Below, in pieces: positions 58,946 to 64,000 of a DNA stretch of 64,000 bases. Positions within the stretch are counted from its first letter, which is position 1. Every line of letters starts with the position of its first letter. The notes beneath the pieces are model-generated. The model searched no databases and was not told the DNA's origin. It saw only the letters and a program-made list of their open reading frames with translations. Source of the stretch: Romanomermis culicivorax (taxonomy: Eukaryota; Nematoda; Enoplea; Mermithida; Mermithidae); contig CAWUHX010000064.1 in NCBI GenBank assembly GCA_963922205.1, positions 868,001 to 932,000 of the forward strand, given 5' to 3'. Made by a program: the position numbers and the translations under genes.

Positions 58946-59406
58946 TTGTCATAGGAAAACAATTGCACTACCTATAGGAAAATTAGCATTTGCTACTTTT
59001 CTACATGAGTCTAACATTCCCAGCATAGTGGTTGGAAATTATAAAAGACTAGCCCTTATTAGGAATTGTGAAGACATTGATAAAAACTTATCAAATATAA
59101 ATGTGAAGCTACTTTGGATCACTTGAATGAAAGTAAAAAAATGATCAGTCGCTGTAAATAGTTGCCTACAAAATTTTATAAAATGGTACATCATATAATT
59201 TTACTGCTTAATCAGGATTTCTATTCCCTTTTCTCTCTTTTTGATAGACTGTATAGTCAGTCAAATAACTGATGAACTGATCTGTGGCAGTTTTTTGACA
59301 CCAATGGCCAGAGCATTTCTATGACAATGTCTTATTACTCAAGTTGATCACTTATAAATAAAAAAACACAAACAAAAAAAGAAAAAATTGAAAAAAACTA
59401 ATAAAT

Positions 59407-60890
59407 CTTCATTATAATCCTATAACTGGGTATACTAGCATAAAAGCTTTACATGAAGCAGCTAAAAGGCATGATCCTGAACTGAACTTGAGAATGTCGA
59501 AATCATAGTTAGCATATCAACCTACATATACACTGCATGAACCATCTCAAAAAAAGTACACACCTAATAGGTTCTTTTAGCACTATAGATGAGCAGTAGA
59601 AAGCAGATTTTTGGTTGACCTACAATCTCTGAGTGGTCATAATGATAGGTTCAAGTACTAGCTCAATGTCATGAACATGGTTGATACCTATCTAAACTGA
59701 AGGTTCAAAAAAACTTTATCAATGCATTTCAAGGCATTCTAGAAACATCAGGCAGTAAGCCCTTTTGACTGCAAACAGATGAAGGTTTAGAGTTTAAGAA
59801 TAAAGAGTTAAAAAATTTTTGACACATGAATCTGCTGATTTTTTCACTGCAAAATATAAAATGAATGCAAGTGTTGTTGAACATTTCAATCAAACTCTAA
59901 ATGTTAGAATGTGGCAATTTTTTACAAAAACCAATACCTTTTGCTACATTGATGTTCTCTCAGGCTTACTTGAAAACTATATTAATTTATATCACAAAAC
60001 AATGAAAGGTATCCGAGCTAAAGTCACTCAAAAAATTGGACATTAAATTTTCTCAAAAATTTATAGACTCTGAAAATTAATGATCAGGTTCAAGTTCAGT
60101 GAGGAGGACAAGTGTTGTAATGGCATTTTCCAGTCTGCCACAACTGTTTTAATGTCACTTCACAACTACCTGATCTTTACAACAAAATATGAGCATGTCT
60201 CCAGCATGCCATCTTGATTCAAACTCAGCAATGCAATTACTGTAGTCATTGCATCATGTGCCAGAATTAACTCAGTGATTCAGATTATTTGTTTTATATT
60301 CTCCACTGTCTGGTTGGTTCTCCTTAATAAACTCGTCATGCTAATTACCTGCTGCTATTTTGCATTATATTAAAATGGGAAATCAAAGATTTCTCAATTT
60401 AGAATAATTTCAAATTGGATCGATTTTTCAAGTGGTTTTCAAGATTTTTCAAGAGGCATACATGCCCCATCCCAACACTAGGTAAGTCTTAATATTGAGG
60501 TCTGAACCTCTTTGATAGAATTCCTGCAAGATTATTTTTGTTTTCAAAATTAAATCTTATATTCTTGGTGGATCACCAGCCGAGAGTCTCAACAAATTAA
60601 AAAATATATATATATATATAACACAAGGTTCAAATAAGAAAAGTGAAAGGCCATTTTGGAAAAGGGAATGTGGCCTATCTGGAAGAAAGGTTGGGACAAA
60701 ACCCTCCTGTATACAGGTTAGAAGATCAAATGAGTGAAAAACTTGATGGAATTTTCTATCAACCCAAGTTACAATTGGTTACACTGGATGGGTCAGAATT
60801 CTATGTTATAGAAAAGATTATAAAAACTCCTTAAAAGGCTAAAAAAACTACTTTGTGATGTGGAGGGGATATCCCTAAACTGACCAGCTG
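59407..60890 (+). pseudogene. Polinton-type DDE integrase, broken, with chromo-like C-terminus
   Basis: Pieces in order across frames: an N-terminal region (59407-59508, ALHEAAKRHDPELN then TYTLHEPSQKKY), the first catalytic Asp in LVDLQSLSGHN (D at 59617-59619), the second in LQTDEGLEF (D at 59778-59780), the Glu region in ASVVEHFNQTLNVRMW (59819-60046), and after an insertion a C-terminal domain (VKGHFGKG, PPVYRLED, VMWRGYP). The motifs fit Maverick/Polinton integrases, which join the element to new sites. Several stops and at least three frame changes make it inactive. Confidence 0.85.
60094..60633. mobile_element. ~540 bp insertion inside the Polinton integrase
   Basis: The octamer AGGTTCAA occurs at 60086-60093 and again at 60626-60633. 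Integrase similarity stops at the first and resumes, in the same frame, straight after the second. That is the signature of an insertion with an 8 bp target duplication, such as hAT elements make. No clear terminal inverted repeat; its right end contains a TA microsatellite (60604-60620). Confidence 0.65.
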
Positions 60891-60904
60891 GCTCTCAAAT
60901 ATAG

Positions 60905-60908
60905 TAAA

Positions 60909-60939
<31 letters not shown>

Positions 60940-60950
60940 ATATATATATC
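60905..60950. repeat. TA microsatellite
   Basis: A TA run, interrupted by one phase shift, directly behind the integrase remnant; a second run lies at 60604-60620. Confidence 0.9.
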
Positions 60951-60973
60951 ATACTATCTTTTATGACAACAAC

Positions 60974-61632
60974 AAACAAAAATGGTTGAGTTTCATCCAG
61001 ATCTGCACGACTTTTATGTCTATTTCAACTTTGAGGATATTTTAGCATAACTCACTAGGAAACATAGGGGTACACATTCATGTTGGAAAAGCCTCTAGAA
61101 TTGGTAGGCTAAAGAGAGGAAGCAGTAGAACAGGCAATAGTACAGGTGCCTTATGGTCAATCTGCCACCCATGCAGTACAGTATGTATCCAAAAATGTGG
61201 GAGGAATTTCACAAACAAAAAAAGTTTGGCTAAATTTTGACCGGCTAAGCTTAAGCTAAAAGGGTACAGTAGATTTTTCCAATGGTAGTTTTCCCTCAAG
61301 TGTGAAATAAGAAGTAAACATTAGTCTGGATGAAAATGGTAGGCTCATCTAAACATAAAGAAAAAGCAGTTGAAGTTTTTTTTTCCGATTATTTTACAGA
61401 ATTCCTTAGATTTGAAACAGATGTAAATTATGGTAGTCTAGTCAAGGAAACAAAATATAGAAATAAAAACAGCCGATTGCATTATACAGTAGTATACTCA
61501 TTTTCTTACATAGACTGTGACTTTACAGTCCCTGAACTTTTTGACTTTCATAATGTGCGGGTCATAAGCATGGACACCTTGCCCACCCAAAAAAGGTTTA
61601 ATACCACAAATATGAAAATCCAATTATCATAA
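60974..61632 (+). pseudogene. Possible Polinton minor capsid (penton-like) protein remnant
   Basis: The opening VEFHPDLHDFYV resembles the start of Polinton minor capsid proteins. After several stops an open frame at 61330-61632 contains FSDYFTEFLRFET, similar to the FSxxLAxxLGF block of that family, and then a hydrophobic strand pattern. Its position directly before the major capsid remnant is as in other Polintons. Similarity is weak, so the call rests largely on context. Confidence 0.45.
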
Positions 61633-61869
61633 AGTCATGCAAAGCAATATCACAAGATTTTTTTGTGATCCTAAAATATATAAGTAACAATTTTAATCCT
61701 CTTGCAGTACCATTGATTATCAAATTTCATTTCAAGTATCTCTAAAGCATGTCTTACCAACCATTTTACTGTCAATAAGGTCACAGCCCCTAAAGATGAA
61801 GCACCTGAAAAAGAAAAAGTTGTCACACATTGGAAAAAAGAAGCAGGCAGGGAGCAGATGAATTCAGTT

Positions 61870-63070
61870 TGATATCCTTGAAATTTTTGCACAAATAACT
61901 GTTTCAAACTTTTTATTCAAAGTGAGGGCTAAAGTCAGACAGAGAAATGATGCTCTACTTGAAGATAATGCCTAAGTTTGAACCTTGCATGCTCTCTTTA
62001 GGGACGTCATACTCAAACCTAATGGGATTATTGTTACTCAGGCGATTAATACATATCCCTACAAAGCCTATATTGAGACAAATTTAACATATTCTTGTGG
62101 TGCATAAAAGGTGGCAGTAGGACTTCCTCAAATGTATATTCAGGAAACTGCAGGAAAATTTGAGACATTCACTGCACTACAAAGTCGATCTTCTGATCAG
62201 AGAATGAAAAGGTTTGAAAAAGTAAAGTTGTGGAAATGGGAGGGTGTTTGCATTATGACCTTCTTTTACAACACATGTCATTTTACCCGGCGTAAAATTT
62301 TCAATAACCATGGTTTCTTTCCCCACAACATTTCATTTAATTTCCGATACGCTGCAGGAAAAATTGTAATCAAAAGAATGGTATTGAAAATCACATGCAT
62401 CAATCGAACCAGCAGTTCACTTTTGAGTATAGAAAGGGGCTGGCAGAGAAAACCACTGGAGTATCATATAAATTTGACCTGTGTCGGGACAGATGAGCAG
62501 CCTGCTGGTTTGACCTTGCTACCCAACTTGATGCTACAAAAGGGTCAGTTAGCCAGGATAATCATTGTAACCTAGGCACCCTCTGTATCTTTTTAAGGAA
62601 ACTATAAAACGAACCATTTTGAATTGACCTGAAAGACTTTAAAAGGTGCAGATTGAGGTTAATGGGTGTCTTATTCCTCCAATAGCTTACCAACCAGTTT
62701 CTTTGTGTGTACCTAAACTTCCTTCCTATTGTGAAAACATTGTATATAGATTCAGACACAGGAATAACTTTGGAAGATTTTTTGAGTGAAGGTCATCAAA
62801 TTTTGCTTTTTGACTTTAGCCCTGAGGGAGCAGGGATGAACCTTGAAGTGAAGGGATAGTCACATTCACAGGTGAATAGGATGCCAATTCGTTTGGGCAG
62901 AACCATACTTTGGTTTTCTACCTCGTTTTTGCCAAAGCTATAAGTATGTATTAATGGAGAAACATTAATATTGATTACATTCCCTAAAGATGTATGCAAA
63001 TTAAATGTCTCAAGTGCTGCAGCATGACCCGCCAACCAGCAAACATTTTATGAGTTGTGAAAAAGTTTCT
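61870..63070 (+). pseudogene. Polinton major capsid protein remnant (double-jelly-roll family)
   Basis: Several fragments in family order: QFDILEIFAQ and LFKVRAKVRQRN (61860-61945), LHALFRDVILKPNGIIVTQ and NTYPYKAYIETNLTY (61985-62095), a 154-codon frame at 62111-62575, an IPPIAYQP region near 62670, then TGITLEDF, LLFDFSPEG and a hydrophobic end (62760-63030). The NTYPYKAY and FDxSPxG blocks are landmarks of the capsid protein found across animal Polintons (C. elegans F54H12.2-like). Frame changes and internal stops make it nonfunctional. Confidence 0.75.
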
Positions 63071-64000
63071 AAAGCGAAGAAAAAACATGTTTTACAATTG
63101 TGAACACATATCCGTCAAAGGAAAAAAATCAACATTGGGTATTGTTTTACAAAAACGTTAGTATATCCATATTTTTGATAGTTTTGGGAAAGATCCTAAT
63201 TTTTATTGTGAGGACTCCAATTAGATATTAGAACGCTTTGTGGTCTATACTGTATTTTTGTGACTATACAACTCTCTGCAGGAAAAAACATAAACAACAT
63301 TATGAACTACTTTTCTGAAAATAGAATACAAAATGATAAAAAATTTAGAAGTGGTAAAATAAATTTTACTGTTCAAGAATAAATAAAAATTGTCAGACTT
63401 GCATAAAAAGACAAGTATGGAAGAAATTGATTTTAACATAAAAGTCCAGGAAATAACATACAAATTTTGAAATCAGTGGGGCTACAAGTAATGGAAAACC
63501 TATTTCCTCCTAGAGTAATTCCTACACTGACCTCTTTTGTCTGAAAAGAAACATAATGGTATACTTTTATAATGTTTGGCAAAATTTTTCTGAGATTCTC
63601 TGGAGAAATTTCCGGACATATCTTTTGTACAGGGGCTCTGCTTATAGATAAAATCGAAAATGAATGGCACAATGAAACTGGGAAGTTAAATGTATGCATA
63701 GTGAATGATCTAGCTGATTCTGCTGTGGAAAGTGACAAGTTTGGAAGACTTTCACTCTATATGGACACCATAAGAACATGACTTTTTCATAACACAAAAT
63801 CCTGGTCCCTTGTCTGCTACAGTAAACCATCAAATTAATTGTTATCACAAGAAAACCTCACCAGAACATTTTTGATACCCTGAATCACCAACTCTATGTG
63901 AACCAGGGTCCCTTGAAAGCTGCCTACATGAAAGTGTTGCAAAATGAGCCCTACAACTACCTAATGATTGAAGTTTTTACTGATAAAATCAAAAATGGTC
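63071..64000 (+). other. Polinton continuation, unassigned
   Basis: An open frame of 69 codons at 63572-63781 (+) with FSGEISGHIFCTGALL looks protein-like and is probably part of the same element. I cannot assign it. The rest to the window end is AT-rich with short frames. Confidence 0.3.

Larger units (their letters stand above)
58535..64000 (+). mobile_element. Degraded Maverick/Polinton DNA transposon (continues past window)
   Basis: Integrase, a minor-capsid candidate and a major-capsid remnant follow one another on the plus strand with many stops and frameshifts, an order in keeping with animal Polintons. Terminal inverted repeats were not found; the right end is outside the window. DNA polymerase B, packaging ATPase and protease were not seen. 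Confidence 0.8.

Noticed and set aside
1-64000. tRNA, rRNA or other classical RNA genes
   Set aside because: No cloverleaf with a GGTTCGAATCC-type T-arm or rRNA core sequence was noticed. A covariance-model scan was not possible, so absence is not proven.

Overview
The window looks like AT-rich, gene-poor chromosomal DNA from an invertebrate animal, most likely a nematode. The pointers are short introns ending in TTTTACAG or CTTTTCAG, the tightly packed foldback and MITE-like repeats, and a Kip-family CDK inhibitor gene. The assignment to nematodes is an inference; no rRNA, tRNA or other diagnostic locus was found.

Only one convincing host gene is present. It is a three-exon cyclin-dependent kinase inhibitor on the minus strand (15717-21111): an N-terminal CDI domain, CDK phosphorylation sites and a C-terminal PIP box plus basic stretch whose codons are split by intron 2. 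E2F-like sites lie just upstream. A few short coding-like stretches (11.7-11.9, 30.5-30.75, 31.2-31.55 kb) remain unassigned.

Nearly everything else is mobile or repetitive DNA. (1) 1-6375 is the 3' part of LTR element A, and 43571-52499 is a complete but decayed copy B of the same Ty3/Gypsy-type family; 39069-39966 is a solo LTR. The order is Gag, then an envelope-like glycoprotein (signal peptide, Cys-rich and N-glycosylated ectodomain, transmembrane segment), then protease, RT, RNase H and integrase. The glycoprotein is therefore in-frame between Gag and Pol, not at the 3' end where env usually lies. In A, glycoprotein plus Pol is one uninterrupted reading frame. (2) Three sequence-unrelated foldback-like families (6.96-9.2, 10.3-11.1, 25.6-26.3, 31.9-33.0 and 34.0-34.7 kb) share terminal arrays of ~15-17 bp units. 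(3) A ~250 bp MITE family has three good copies. (4) A PIF/Harbinger-like element with TTA target duplications carries a nested mariner-like element. (5) A long direct repeat (about 37.9-43.15 and 52.67-55.2 kb) flanks element B; its second copy supplies natural empty sites for two insertions in the first. (6) 58.5-64 kb is a degraded Maverick/Polinton DNA transposon: an accessory ORF, an integrase with chromo-like C-terminus, a minor capsid candidate and a double-jelly-roll-type major capsid remnant, with a further ~540 bp insertion inside the integrase.
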